Below, piece by piece: positions 51,588-61,143 of a DNA stretch of 64,000 bases. This DNA is from Flavobacteriaceae bacterium PS02337 (GTDB lineage: Bacteria > Bacteroidota > Bacteroidia > Flavobacteriales > Flavobacteriaceae). The notes under the pieces are model-generated. The model saw nothing but the letters and a program-made list of their open reading frames with translations. It ran no database searches and had not been told where the DNA came from. How positions within the stretch are numbered: the stretch's first letter is position 1; the number at the start of each line of letters is the position of its first letter. The DNA is taken from assembly GCA_029959285.1 (NCBI GenBank), contig JASCOE010000001.1, positions 124,001-188,000 of the forward strand, given 5' to 3'. A program made the translations under genes and the position numbers.

Positions 51588-52691
51588 ATGCAAAAGAACT
51601 GGTGGGAAATAAATTCTGAAACACGTATCGATACTCCGTTTTTAGCAGTTTACGAAGATCGTGTTCGGCAAAATATCGAAAAATTGATTTCTTATGTAAA
51701 AGGTGACACGCAGCGATTGCGTCCGCATATTAAAACACATAAAAATGCCGAAGTTTTAGAGCTTTTTAAAATTTATAATATCAAAAAAATAAAATGCGCT
51801 ACAATTGCTGAAGCTGAACTGGCCGCTAATCAGCAAATTGAAGACATTCTTTTGGCGTATCAGCCCGTTGGATTAAAAGTCGAAAGATGGATTTCATTAA
51901 TTAAAAAATTTCCTGAAATTCACTTTTCAACCATTGTAGACAATCTGAAAACGGCTTCTGATTTAAATGAAATTGCTAAAAAATATAATCTTACTCTTTC
52001 TGTTTATTTGGATTTAAATACTGGAATGAATCGAACAGGATTTTCGATTTCGGAAGATTGGACAGCATTAATTGAAGAAATTTCAAAATTTAAAAATCTT
52101 CATTTGAGCGGCATTCACATTTACGATGGACATATAAAAGGAAGTTTAGAAGAACGAAATTTAGAAGCTTCGAAAGCATTCGATCAGATTATCAATCAAA
52201 TTGAAAACATCAATTATGATTTAAAAATTGTTGCAGGCGGCTCTAATACTTTTCCGTTTTACGCATCACAGGAAAATGTAGAATGCAGTCCAGGAACTTT
52301 TGTTTTTTGGGATTCTAATTATCAAACGAATCTTCCGGAACAAGATTTTAAACCCGCATTGGTAATCGTTGGAACCATTATTTCTAAACCAACAAAAAAC
52401 ACTTTTTGCGTCGATATTGGTTATAAAGCAGTTTCATCTGAAAACCCAATTGACAAAAGATTGGTTGTTTTGAATGAAGAAAATTTGATTCCGACCGCGC
52501 ATTCTGAAGAACATTTGATTTTAGAAAATCGGGGTGAAAATGAATACGAAATCGGCGATATTATTTATACAGAACCGTATCATGTTTGCCCTACTGTTGC
52601 TTTATATGATACTCTTCAAGTCGTAAATAAAAAGCATCAAATTTACACGCAATGGCCAGTTGGCGCAAGAGGCCGAAAAAATACTATTTAA
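51588..52691 (+). CDS. PLP-dependent D-threonine aldolase/D-serine dehydratase-like enzyme
   Basis: 367 aa fold-type III PLP enzyme. D-T-P-F-L-A-V-Y at the start and R-P-H-I-K-T-H-K (PLP Lys) at about 45-52 are diagnostic. The C-terminal domain has P-Y-H-V-C-P-T, the His and Cys that hold the metal in D-serine dehydratase/D-threonine aldolase enzymes. It should cleave or deaminate a D-beta-hydroxy amino acid. Lies 15 bp before the dipeptidase gene. Confidence 0.88.
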   Translation: MQKNWWEINSETRIDTPFLAVYEDRVRQNIEKLISYVKGDTQRLRPHIKTHKNAEVLELFKIYNIKKIKCATIAEAELAANQQIEDILLAYQPVGLKVERWISLIKKFPEIHFSTIVDNLKTASDLNEIAKKYNLTLSVYLDLNTGMNRTGFSISEDWTALIEEISKFKNLHLSGIHIYDGHIKGSLEERNLEASKAFDQIINQIENINYDLKIVAGGSNTFPFYASQENVECSPGTFVFWDSNYQTNLPEQDFKPALVIVGTIISKPTKNTFCVDIGYKAVSSENPIDKRLVVLNEENLIPTAHSEEHLILENRGENEYEIGDIIYTEPYHVCPTVALYDTLQVVNKKHQIYTQWPVGARGRKNTI

Positions 52692-52706
52692 TTTTTACTC
52701 TGAATT

Positions 52707-53777
52707 ATGTTTATACTAGACGCTCATTTGGATCTCAGCATGAATGCAATGGAATGGAATCGGGATTTAAGAAACGATGTCCCGACTTTGCGCCAATTAG
52801 AAAAAGGAATGACCGATAAACCCGATCGCGAACGTGCCACGGTTTCTTTTCCTGATCTCAGACGTGGAAATATCGGAATTGTTGTGGCAACTCAAATTGC
52901 AAGATTTGTAAAACCCGACAGTATTATTCCAGGATGGAATTCGTCAGAACAAGCTTGGGCACAAACGCAAGGACAACTTTCGTGGTACAAAAGCATGGAA
53001 GAAGCCGGCGAAATGACGCAGATTACAGATAAAAAATCACTCTTAAACCATTTTAATTTATGGAATGATGGAACTCCAAACGACAAAAAGCCAATTGGAT
53101 ATATTTTAAGTTTGGAAGGCGCCGATTCAATCGTTGATATTTCCTATTTAGAAAAAGCTTATAATTACGGATTGAGAGCCGTTGGCCCAGCGCATTACGG
53201 ACCAGGAAGATATGCCAACGGAACAGATGCAACTGGAAAAATGAATCAAAACGGAATTGATTTATTAAAAGAAATGGAACGTTTGAATATTATTCTCGAT
53301 GCAACCCATTTGTGCGATGACGCTTTTTGGCAGACTTTGGATCATTTTAATGGAGCGGTTTGGGCAAGTCATAACAATTGCAGAGCTTTAGTAAATCATA
53401 ATCGTCAATACAGCGATGAAATGATTAAAACTTTAGTTTCTAGAGGAGCTGTTATTGGCGGCGCTTTAGATGCCTGGATGATGGTTCCGAATTGGGAAAG
53501 AGGAATTTCAGATCCAAAAAAAATGAATTGTAGTTTAGAAACTGCTTTTAAACATATGGATCACATTTGTCAGCTTGCAGGAAATGCAAATCATATCGGA
53601 ATTGGTTCTGATTTGGATGGCGCTTTTGGAACAGAACAATGTCCGTACGATTTAGACACCATTGCCGATTTACAGAAATTGGTTCTGATATTTAAAAATC
53701 AGGGTTATTCTGATGAAGATTTAAAAAAGATCTTTCATCAAAACTGGATTGATTTTCTAGTAAAACATTGGGATTAA
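52707..53777 (+). CDS. Membrane-dipeptidase-family (M19) hydrolase
   Basis: 356 aa. The metal-binding A-H-L-D at the N-terminus, E-G-A-D (bridging Glu), A-T-H-L-C-D-D and A-S-H-N-N-C, then I-G-I-G-S-D-L-D-G fit peptidase family M19 (renal dipeptidase). Family members can hydrolyse dipeptides with D-residues. No signal peptide, so it acts in the cytoplasm. Together with the preceding gene it suggests use of D-residue dipeptides. Convergent 4-bp overlap with the DeoR regulator gene. Confidence 0.88.
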   Translation: MFILDAHLDLSMNAMEWNRDLRNDVPTLRQLEKGMTDKPDRERATVSFPDLRRGNIGIVVATQIARFVKPDSIIPGWNSSEQAWAQTQGQLSWYKSMEEAGEMTQITDKKSLLNHFNLWNDGTPNDKKPIGYILSLEGADSIVDISYLEKAYNYGLRAVGPAHYGPGRYANGTDATGKMNQNGIDLLKEMERLNIILDATHLCDDAFWQTLDHFNGAVWASHNNCRALVNHNRQYSDEMIKTLVSRGAVIGGALDAWMMVPNWERGISDPKKMNCSLETAFKHMDHICQLAGNANHIGIGSDLDGAFGTEQCPYDLDTIADLQKLVLIFKNQGYSDEDLKKIFHQNWIDFLVKHWD

Positions 53778-54550
53778 ATTACAGTCAGACTTGGAAAGTT
53801 TTCTTTGTATAATTTTAGTTTTTTATCACTAGGTTCTTCTTCGGTAATCACATAATTTATCTCAGACAAACTAGCGATTTTCATTTTAAGAACCGTATTT
53901 AATTTTTCTGTAATAGTTAAAACTGCTGTTTTTTTAGAAGCCTGAATCATTGCTTTTTTAACCTGAACCGTTTCCCAATCAGAATCAGAGTAACCACCGT
54001 CGATGTCAAGAGCATTTGTCCCAAGAACCAAAAGATCGGCTTTAATATTCGCTAATTGATGAAAAGCTTCACCACTCACACACATCTGACTGTAAGAGGA
54101 AATGCTTCCGCCAATCATAATCGTTTTGATATTTGGTTTATCTAAAAGCTGAACGGCAGTTAAAGCCGTAATGGTAAAAACAGTCAAATTAAGATCGTTT
54201 GGAATTAATCGGATGAACTCGCGAATCGTGGTTCCGCCGTCAACAATTAAAACCATTCCGTCATGAAGAAGACCAACAGCTTTTTGAGCAATAACTTGCT
54301 TTGCTTCGACAGCATAAGTCTGATTTGATGAAGAATAGTGATATCCTTTTGTCATCGCGCCGCCTTTTACTTTAATTAAAAGCAAATCAGCGTCGAGTTC
54401 ATTAATATCACGACGAACAGTATCTTCGGAAACGCCAAGTTTAGCCGAAAGAGTTTCAAAACTCACACGCGTGTGCAAGTTGATCTCTTTTAGAATATGA
54501 TTTTTACGTTCTTCTTTACTGTAATTTAAAACTTCATTTTCAGTGCTCAT
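53774..54550 (-). CDS. DeoR-family transcriptional regulator
   Basis: 258 aa. An N-terminal DeoR HTH (R-V-S-F-E-T-L-S-A-K-L-G-V-S-E-D-T-V-R-R-D-I, about 29-50) precedes a sugar-isomerase-like ligand domain with D-G-G-T-T and G-T-N-A-L-D-I-D-G-G. It probably represses the permease/RidA/PLP enzyme/dipeptidase genes, with which it is convergent; its ligand could be a phosphorylated sugar or a pathway product. Confidence 0.88.
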   Translation of the reverse strand: MSTENEVLNYSKEERKNHILKEINLHTRVSFETLSAKLGVSEDTVRRDINELDADLLLIKVKGGAMTKGYHYSSSNQTYAVEAKQVIAQKAVGLLHDGMVLIVDGGTTIREFIRLIPNDLNLTVFTITALTAVQLLDKPNIKTIMIGGSISSYSQMCVSGEAFHQLANIKADLLVLGTNALDIDGGYSDSDWETVQVKKAMIQASKKTAVLTITEKLNTVLKMKIASLSEINYVITEEEPSDKKLKLYKENFPSLTVI

Positions 54551-54707
54551 GCCGATTGTTTTTTTCTAATTACAAAAATAAACATTTCAGCAAATAATTC
54601 ATCGAAACTAAAAGTCGTATTGACAATAAATATTTTCAAAATCCAGTTTTAAAAGCATTTACATATCTTTAAAACTCCATTTTAATAAAATCTAACGTTT
54701 TTCAATT

Positions 54708-56999
54708 ATGAAAAAATATCTTTTTCTCTTTTTTCTTCTTTCTTTTTTAAATGGAAATGCTCAAAATTCACAGCAGAACAATTCTATAATTCCTGCTCCT
54801 AATTTCTACAAATTAACTGGAGACAGTATTCGTATAAATGGAAAAGTTCAAGTTATTTTTTCAAATAAAAATTATAGTGAAAAAGAATCTAAATCAGCTA
54901 AAATTTTAGAATCGGCTTTCAATTCTAAAACCAATCAGAAGAAAACAAATATTAAAATTGAGTTTAATTCCGATGTAAATTCCAAATCCAAAGAAGGTTA
55001 TAAAATCAAAATTACTTCAAGCAAAATTTCTGTTTCAGGAAAAGAAGAAGGACTTTTTTATGCTGTTCAAAGTTTATTACAACTTCTTCCAAACAAAATT
55101 TCAAGTGAAATAAAATTGCCATGCGTGATTATTGAAGATCAACCGCGATATTCTTACCGAGGCTTGCATTTAGACGTCTGCCGCCATTTTTTATCCGTTA
55201 CTGTTATAAAAGATTTTATTACACAAATGGCTAGTTATAAATTAAATAATTTTCATTGGCATTTAACTGACGATCAAGGTTGGCGAATTGAAATTAAAAA
55301 ATATCCAAAACTTACAGAAGTTGGTTCGAAGAGAGCTCAAACTTTAGTGGGGAATAAATTCGAAAGATCACCATTTTTTTTTGATGGAAATCCATACGGA
55401 GGATTTTACACGCAAGAAGAAATCAAAGAAGTTGTCAAATTTGCCGAAGATAATTATGTGAATGTAATTCCAGAAATCGAAATGCCAGGTCATGCTTCTG
55501 CGGCCGTTTCAGCTTATCCAAATTTGGCTTGTTTTCCAGATCGAAGCTATAAAGTCGTAGAATCTTGGGGAGTTTTTGAAGATGTTTTCTGCGCAGGAAA
55601 AGACGAAACTTTTACTTTTCTGGAAGATGTTTTAACCGAAGTTATGGCTTTGTTTCCAAGTAAAAATATTCATGTCGGTGGAGATGAATGTCCGAAAACA
55701 AGATGGAAAATTTGTCCGAATTGTCAAAAACGAATCAAAGAGTTAGGTTTGAAAGACGAACATGAATTGCAAAGTTATTTCATTAAAAGAATCGAAAAAT
55801 TCCTGAATGCTAATGGCAGACAGATTTTTGGTTGGGATGAAATTCTAGAAGGCGGACTCGCGCCAAACGCAGCTGTTATGTCTTGGCGTGGAGAATCTGG
55901 CGGAATTCATGCAGCAAAACTCAAACATCCAGTTGTAATGACTCCAGAACAAACAGTTTATTTTGATTACAATCAAGGTTATTCGCCAAATGAACCTCTT
56001 ACGGTTGGCAGATTAAGCACTTTAGACAAAGTTTATAATTACAATCCAACTCCTGTTGATAGTTTAAGTCTTGAAGAACAAAAATATATTATCGGCGTTC
56101 AAGCCAATCTTTGGTCGGAATATTTGACAAGTCCAGCAAAATTAAATTATATGCTTTATCCAAGAATTTTCGCTTTGGCTGAAATCGCTTGGACAGAAAC
56201 TCCGAATAAAAACTACAATCATTTTATTCAAAATCAACTTCCGTATCATTTAGAAAAATTAGAAATGGAAAAGAGATTGTATAAAGTTCCAACTCCTTTT
56301 GGCGCCGAAGAAACGGCATTAATTGCATCAAAATATATTTTAGATTTAAAACCAACCATTAAAGACGGAAAAATCTTTTACACGATTGATGGATACAATC
56401 CTGATGAAACGGCAAATTTGTATCAAAATCCTATCACTATCAATATTCCGAAAGGAGAATATAGAATCATCAAAACAATTCAAATCAGCGAAAGCGGAAA
56501 AAGAAGTTCTATCAATAAAATCATTATTCGAAATCCAGAATTGAAACACGCTTTAGTAATTCAACCCAAAAAAAACGGTTTGAAATATGAATATTTTACA
56601 GGAATATTTAAACAGACTCAAGATTTAGAACTTGTAAAACCTGTTAATTCTGGGATTTTAGAAGGCAAAATAAGTGCAGAAAAATGGAAAACAAAATTAG
56701 AGCGTTATATTGGCTTAAAATTAAGCGGATATATCTTTATTCCAGAAACCGGAAATTATACTTTTTCGACACTTTCAGACGACGGATCGAAGCTTTTTAT
56801 TGATGATGAATTAATTGTAGATAATGACGGAATTCATTGGATGAATGAAGCTTATGGCGCGGTTAAATTGGAAAAAGGATTTCACAAACTCAACATCAGT
56901 TATTTTGACTTGACAGGCGGAACAACTTTAAATTGTTTTATTCAGAAAGAAGGTCAAAAGAAAGAAGAAATCAACCCATCACAATTGTATTATGAATAG
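54708..56999 (+). CDS. Secreted GH20 beta-N-acetylhexosaminidase with PA14 domain
   Basis: 763 aa. Signal peptide 1-18 (ends G-N-A-Q). GH20b region about 30-145, then the catalytic barrel with H-W-H-L-T-D-D-Q-G-W and H322-V-G-G-D326-E327, the Asp-Glu pair for substrate-assisted hydrolysis. A chitobiase-type C-terminal region (about 540-620) precedes a PA14 domain (about 625-755: G-N-Y-T-F-S-T-L-S-D-D-G-S-K). It releases terminal GlcNAc/GalNAc from chitin or glycan fragments outside the inner membrane. Confidence 0.93.
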   Translation: MKKYLFLFFLLSFLNGNAQNSQQNNSIIPAPNFYKLTGDSIRINGKVQVIFSNKNYSEKESKSAKILESAFNSKTNQKKTNIKIEFNSDVNSKSKEGYKIKITSSKISVSGKEEGLFYAVQSLLQLLPNKISSEIKLPCVIIEDQPRYSYRGLHLDVCRHFLSVTVIKDFITQMASYKLNNFHWHLTDDQGWRIEIKKYPKLTEVGSKRAQTLVGNKFERSPFFFDGNPYGGFYTQEEIKEVVKFAEDNYVNVIPEIEMPGHASAAVSAYPNLACFPDRSYKVVESWGVFEDVFCAGKDETFTFLEDVLTEVMALFPSKNIHVGGDECPKTRWKICPNCQKRIKELGLKDEHELQSYFIKRIEKFLNANGRQIFGWDEILEGGLAPNAAVMSWRGESGGIHAAKLKHPVVMTPEQTVYFDYNQGYSPNEPLTVGRLSTLDKVYNYNPTPVDSLSLEEQKYIIGVQANLWSEYLTSPAKLNYMLYPRIFALAEIAWTETPNKNYNHFIQNQLPYHLEKLEMEKRLYKVPTPFGAEETALIASKYILDLKPTIKDGKIFYTIDGYNPDETANLYQNPITINIPKGEYRIIKTIQISESGKRSSINKIIIRNPELKHALVIQPKKNGLKYEYFTGIFKQTQDLELVKPVNSGILEGKISAEKWKTKLERYIGLKLSGYIFIPETGNYTFSTLSDDGSKLFIDDELIVDNDGIHWMNEAYGAVKLEKGFHKLNISYFDLTGGTTLNCFIQKEGQKKEEINPSQLYYE

Positions 57000-57065
57000 A
57001 AAACAAAAAGTAATTACATGAAAAGGAAAGTTCTTTTAATTAGACAGAATAGTATATAATATTAT

Positions 57066-57120
57066 TCCATTCGCAAAAGCCCCAGCGGGGTAAAATATTT
57101 ATAGAATTTCAATAAGGCAT
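57066..57120. repeat. GC-core repeat with CCCC-AGC-GGGG hairpin
   Basis: GCCCCAGCGGGG at about 57079-57090 is a small perfect hairpin followed by TAAAATATTTATAG; it resembles a dispersed element known to me from Bacteroidota and is distinct from the repeat at 57128. Confidence 0.45.
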
Positions 57121-57127
57121 ATAGAAA

Positions 57128-57192
57128 AAAGCTCCAGCGGAGCGACATATATTGAAAATTTTAAAAAAAATATGTCGCTCCGCTGGAGCTTT
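57128..57192. repeat. Perfect 23-bp inverted repeat (REP-like)
   Basis: Arms 57128-57150 and 57170-57192 are exact reverse complements around 19 AT-rich bases; the arm includes CTCCAGCGGAG and GACATAT. REP-like in form; may be dispersed by a RAYT-type transposase elsewhere, which is inference. Confidence 0.72.
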
Positions 57193-57246
57193 ATATTATA
57201 AACATCCAATTTTTAGCTATAAATATTTTGCTTCTCCGAAGCTTAC

Positions 57247-57290
57247 AAAAAAAAAAAAAAAAAGGAGTTGTCCTTTTGAGACAACTCCTT
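57247..57290 (-). terminator. Terminator of sdhCAB with 17-bp T-run
   Basis: AAGGAGTTGTC (57262-57272) pairs with GACAACTCCTT (57280-57290) over 7 nt. The A-run 57247-57263 gives a 17-base T-tail in the minus direction, unusually long and prone to slippage. Confidence 0.92.
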
Positions 57291-57312
57291 GATTTTATAT
57301 AAAAAAGATAAA

Positions 57313-58059
57313 TTAACCTTTTAAACTTGCTGCTAAATACTCACGGTTCATACGTGCGATATTTTCAAGTGAAATTCCTTTTGGACATTCGATTTCACAA
57401 GCTCCTGTATTTGTACAGTTACCGAAACCTTCTAAATCCATTTGGTGAACCATGTTCAATACACGATCCGTTGCTTCTACTTTCCCTTGTGGCAATAATG
57501 CATATTGAGAAACTTTTGCAGAAACGAATAACATTGCTGAAGAGTTTTTACAAGTTGCAACACAAGCTCCACAACCAATACAAGCTGCAGCATCAAATGA
57601 CTTATCTGCATCATCTTTTGGAACAGGAATAGTATTCGCGTCGATTGTATTTCCTGAAGTATTTACAGAGATAAATCCTCCAGCGTGTTGAATTCTATCG
57701 AAAGAACTTCTGTCAACAACTAAATCTTTAATTACTGGGAAAGCTTTTGCTCTAAATGGCTCGATAAAAATCGTGTCACCATCTTTAAACATACGCATGT
57801 GCAACTGACAAGTTGTAACGCCTCTGTCTGGTCCGTGCGCTTCTCCGTTGATGAATAAAGAACACATTCCGCAAATTCCTTCACGACAATCATGATCGAA
57901 CGCTACTGGCTCTTCTCCTTTGTTGATTAAACCTTCGTTAAGAACGTCTAACATTTCAAGGAAAGACATATCTGGTTCGATTCCATCGATAGGATATTCT
58001 ACAATCCCTCCTTTATCTTGAGCGTTTTTTTGACGCCATATTTTTAATGTAAGTTTCAT
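57313..58059 (-). CDS. sdhB: Succinate dehydrogenase/fumarate reductase iron-sulfur subunit
   Basis: 248 aa. [10 protein letters not shown] ligates the [2Fe-2S] cluster and [11 protein letters not shown] with a later [12 protein letters not shown] supply the [4Fe-4S] and [3Fe-4S] clusters. It transfers electrons from SdhA to the membrane haem subunit. Last gene of the sdhC-sdhA-sdhB operon, followed by the terminator. Confidence 0.96.
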   Translation of the reverse strand: MKLTLKIWRQKNAQDKGGIVEYPIDGIEPDMSFLEMLDVLNEGLINKGEEPVAFDHDCREGICGMCSLFINGEAHGPDRGVTTCQLHMRMFKDGDTIFIEPFRAKAFPVIKDLVVDRSSFDRIQHAGGFISVNTSGNTIDANTIPVPKDDADKSFDAAACIGCGACVATCKNSSAMLFVSAKVSQYALLPQGKVEATDRVLNMVHQMDLEGFGNCTNTGACEIECPKGISLENIARMNREYLAASLKG

Positions 58060-58110
58060 TTTGTATAAGTATTAAGTATTAAGAAAAAAGTATCAAGACT
58101 TTTTTAAATA

Positions 58111-60111
58111 CTATTTATAGCTTCTTTGAACTAATTTAATGTTTTCGTAATTAAGAGGTTCTTTGTGCAATACTGCATCACTTGGTTTTCCTTTGTATTC
58201 CCAAGCTGCAACATATGCAAAGTTATCATCATCACGAAGTGCTTCTCCTTCTTCTGTTTGGTATTCCTCACGGAAGTGACCTCCACAAGATTCGTTACGG
58301 TGTAAAGCATCTTTCGCGAACAATTCTCCTAATTCTAAGAAATCGGCAACACGAGTCGCTTTTTCTAATTCCTGATTAAATTCGAAAGCGCTTCCAGGAA
58401 CTTTTACATCTTTATAAAACTCTTCACGTAAAGCAGCAATTTCTTCGATAGCTTCAGTTAAACCTTTAGCATTACGAGCCATACCTACTTTATCCCACAT
58501 GATTTTCCCCAATTTTTTGTGGAAATAATCTACAGAATGTTTACCGTTGTTATTGATAAATTTATTGATTTGATCTACAACCGCTTTTTCAGCTTCAACG
58601 AATTCTGGTAAGTCTGTAGAAATTTCTCCCATCTTAATATCTGGAGCTAAATAATCTCCGATAGTATAAGGAAGTACAAAATATCCATCAGCTAAACCTT
58701 GCATCAAAGCAGAAGCTCCAAGTCTGTTTGCTCCGTGATCAGAGAAGTTAGATTCTCCAATTGAGAAACATCCAGGAATTGTAGTCATTAAGTTATAATC
58801 AACCCAAGTTCCACCCATTGTGTAGTGAACCGCTGGGTAAATCATCATTGGAGTTGTATAAGGATCCTCATCAACGATTTTGTAATACATTTGGAATAAG
58901 TTTCCGTATTTACTTTTCACGATTGCAGCTCCTAATTTAGTTATCAAAGCAGCATCTTTATCATCTAAACCTTTTACGTAAGCATCTTCAGTTCCGTAAC
59001 GTTTAATTGCCGCTGCGAAATCCAAGTAAACTGCTTCACCTGTTTTGTTAACTCCAAAACCAGCATCACATCTTTCTTTAGCTGCACGAGACGCAACGTC
59101 ACGAGGTACTAAGTTACCAAACGCTGGGTATCTTCTTTCTAAGAAATAATCTCTATCTGCTTCAGATAAGTCTGTTGCTTTTTTCTTTCCTTCACGAATT
59201 GCCTGAGCATCTTCTAATTTTGCAGGAACCCAAATACGACCGTCATTACGCAAAGATTCAGACATCAAAGTCAATTTTGACTGGTGATCTCCTGAAACCG
59301 GAATACATGTTGGGTGAATTTGTGTGTAACAAGGATTTGCGAAAAACGCTCCTTTTTTATGAATTTTCCAAGCTGCTGTAGCGTTACTTCCCATAGCATT
59401 TGTTGAAAGGAAAAATACGTTTCCGTATCCTCCAGAACCAACAACTACTGCGTGAGCAGAATGTCTTTCTATTTTTCCTGTGATTAAGTCACGAGCGATA
59501 ATACCTCTCGCTTTTCCGTTTACGATTACAATGTCAAGCATTTCGTGACGGTTGTACATTTTGATTTTTCCACGACCAATCTGACGGTTCATTGCAGAAT
59601 AAGCTCCTAACAATAATTGTTGTCCTGTTTGTCCTTGTGCGTAAAATGTACGAGAAACCAAAGTTCCTCCAAAAGAACGGTTATCTAAAAGTCCGCCATA
59701 TTCACGAGCCAATGGCACACCTTGAGCAACACATTGGTCAATAATATTTGCAGAAACTTCAGCCAAACGGTGGACGTTTGCCTCACGTGCACGGTAGTCA
59801 CCTCCTTTTACAGTATCGTAGAACAATCTGTAAACTGAGTCACCGTCACCTTTATAATTTTTTGCAGCGTTGATACCTCCTTGTGCAGCAATAGAGTGCG
59901 CACGACGTGGAGAATCTTGGAAGCAGAATGCTTTTACGTTATATCCTAATTCAGCCAAAGTAGCTGCCGCAGAACCTCCAGCCAAACCTGTACCAACAAC
60001 GATAATATCTAAATTACGTTTGTTAGCAGGGTTTACTAAATTAATATGATCTTTATAATTTGTCCATTTGTCCGCTATAGGACCATTTGGAATTTTTGAA
60101 TCTAATGCCAT
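58111..60111 (-). CDS. sdhA: Succinate dehydrogenase/fumarate reductase flavoprotein subunit
   Basis: 666 aa. FAD-binding [11 protein letters not shown], the flavinylated-His region A-H-S-I-A-A-Q-G-G, and the active-site H-P-T-C and R-L-G-A-S-A motifs are present. Length fits the type-B enzymes of Bacteroidota and Epsilonproteobacteria. It oxidises succinate in the TCA cycle, or reduces fumarate in the reverse direction. 51 bp before sdhB, 11 bp after sdhC. Confidence 0.96.
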   Translation of the reverse strand: MALDSKIPNGPIADKWTNYKDHINLVNPANKRNLDIIVVGTGLAGGSAAATLAELGYNVKAFCFQDSPRRAHSIAAQGGINAAKNYKGDGDSVYRLFYDTVKGGDYRAREANVHRLAEVSANIIDQCVAQGVPLAREYGGLLDNRSFGGTLVSRTFYAQGQTGQQLLLGAYSAMNRQIGRGKIKMYNRHEMLDIVIVNGKARGIIARDLITGKIERHSAHAVVVGSGGYGNVFFLSTNAMGSNATAAWKIHKKGAFFANPCYTQIHPTCIPVSGDHQSKLTLMSESLRNDGRIWVPAKLEDAQAIREGKKKATDLSEADRDYFLERRYPAFGNLVPRDVASRAAKERCDAGFGVNKTGEAVYLDFAAAIKRYGTEDAYVKGLDDKDAALITKLGAAIVKSKYGNLFQMYYKIVDEDPYTTPMMIYPAVHYTMGGTWVDYNLMTTIPGCFSIGESNFSDHGANRLGASALMQGLADGYFVLPYTIGDYLAPDIKMGEISTDLPEFVEAEKAVVDQINKFINNNGKHSVDYFHKKLGKIMWDKVGMARNAKGLTEAIEEIAALREEFYKDVKVPGSAFEFNQELEKATRVADFLELGELFAKDALHRNESCGGHFREEYQTEEGEALRDDDNFAYVAAWEYKGKPSDAVLHKEPLNYENIKLVQRSYK

Positions 60112-60122
60112 TATAATTGATA

Positions 60123-60788
60123 TTAATTATTGAAATGATGAAATAAAGCGATTATTACGAAAAGAGCTGGAACTACAACTGCGAATCCGTAACCTACTTT
60201 TGCTAAAAATCTAGAGTATTTGTTGTGCATCCCTACAGATTGAAGAGAAGATGCGAACCCGTGCCATAAGTGGAATCCTAAAAGGATGAAAGACACACAG
60301 TATAAAGCTGTACGAATTGGGTCATGAAATTTGTGAACTAACTCACCATAGTATCTTGTAGCATCTGGCGCTGTTCCTGCTATATATTTGTAGCTAACTT
60401 CAGGAAACCAGAAATCATAAAAGTGCAATCCTAAGAAAGCTAAAATAACCAATCCAGAAATAATCATATTTCTAGAACTCCAAGAAGCGTTTGCAGCTCC
60501 GTTGTATTTAGCGTAAGCAATTGGTCTTGCTGCGCTGTTTTGTGCCGTAAGTACAAATCCCATTACGAAGTGGAAAATTACTCCAAATGCCAAAACTGGC
60601 TGCATTACATACTGAATCAGCGGATTGTATCCCATAAAGTGAGAAGCTTCATTGAAAACGTCTTCACTAAGAATAGAAATAAAATTTAAGGAAACATGCA
60701 GCGCTAAAAACGTGATTAAGAATATTCCCGAAAGAGCCATAGCCACTTTCTTTAAGATGGAAGCATTCAACTGTGCAGATTGTGCCAT
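60123..60788 (-). CDS. sdhC: Succinate dehydrogenase cytochrome b subunit (type B)
   Basis: 221 aa with five hydrophobic helices and conserved His residues in the helices (A-L-H-V-S, F-H-F-V-M-G, G-L-H-F-Y, F-H-L-W-H-G), as in the single di-haem anchor of type-B complexes. It links the catalytic subunits to the quinone pool. First gene of the operon; a full-consensus promoter lies at 60821-60851. Confidence 0.95.
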   Translation of the reverse strand: MAQSAQLNASILKKVAMALSGIFLITFLALHVSLNFISILSEDVFNEASHFMGYNPLIQYVMQPVLAFGVIFHFVMGFVLTAQNSAARPIAYAKYNGAANASWSSRNMIISGLVILAFLGLHFYDFWFPEVSYKYIAGTAPDATRYYGELVHKFHDPIRTALYCVSFILLGFHLWHGFASSLQSVGMHNKYSRFLAKVGYGFAVVVPALFVIIALFHHFNN

Positions 60789-60820
60789 AAGTGTTAAGTA
60801 GTTTGTTTTAAAAAATTAGA

Positions 60821-60851
60821 CAAAAATAACTCAATTACAAAAGAACTACAA
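60821..60851 (-). promoter_or_regulatory. Promoter of sdhCAB
   Basis: Minus-strand TTG (60851-60849), a 20-bp spacer and TATTTTTG (60828-60821) match the consensus exactly; about 30-35 bp before the start of sdhC. Confidence 0.7.
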
Positions 60852-61094
60852 CCATTTCGCTGTTATTTATAATGATTTTAAAATAGCACATTACTAAGTA
60901 TTTTTACGTACAAAAATTAAATTCATTAAAAATAATTTAGTATAAAATTTTTAAGAACCTGCTTCTTAAGCCTTAAAATCAAAATGGCACTCTAAGTAGA
61001 TTAGAAAATTTTTATCATATTGTTATTTTATTCAAAGTTTTGATTTGTTTTCTTTAAAAGTTTCATCGCACATAAATTTTGTCTGAGTAAAAAA
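60852..61094. other. Divergent intergenic region, nothing else seen
   Basis: AT-rich spacer between the sdh promoter and the HMG-CoA synthase promoter. No frame, repeat or hairpin of note. Confidence 0.6.
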
Positions 61095-61124
61095 TTGTCA
61101 TTCCACAACATAGTTTTACCTTTA
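61095..61124 (+). promoter_or_regulatory. Promoter of the HMG-CoA synthase gene
   Basis: TTG (61095-61097), a 19-bp spacer, TACCTTTA (61117-61124); one mismatch at the last base. ATG 20 bp further. Confidence 0.6.
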
Positions 61125-61143
61125 GCCGCTCAAAAAAATAAGA

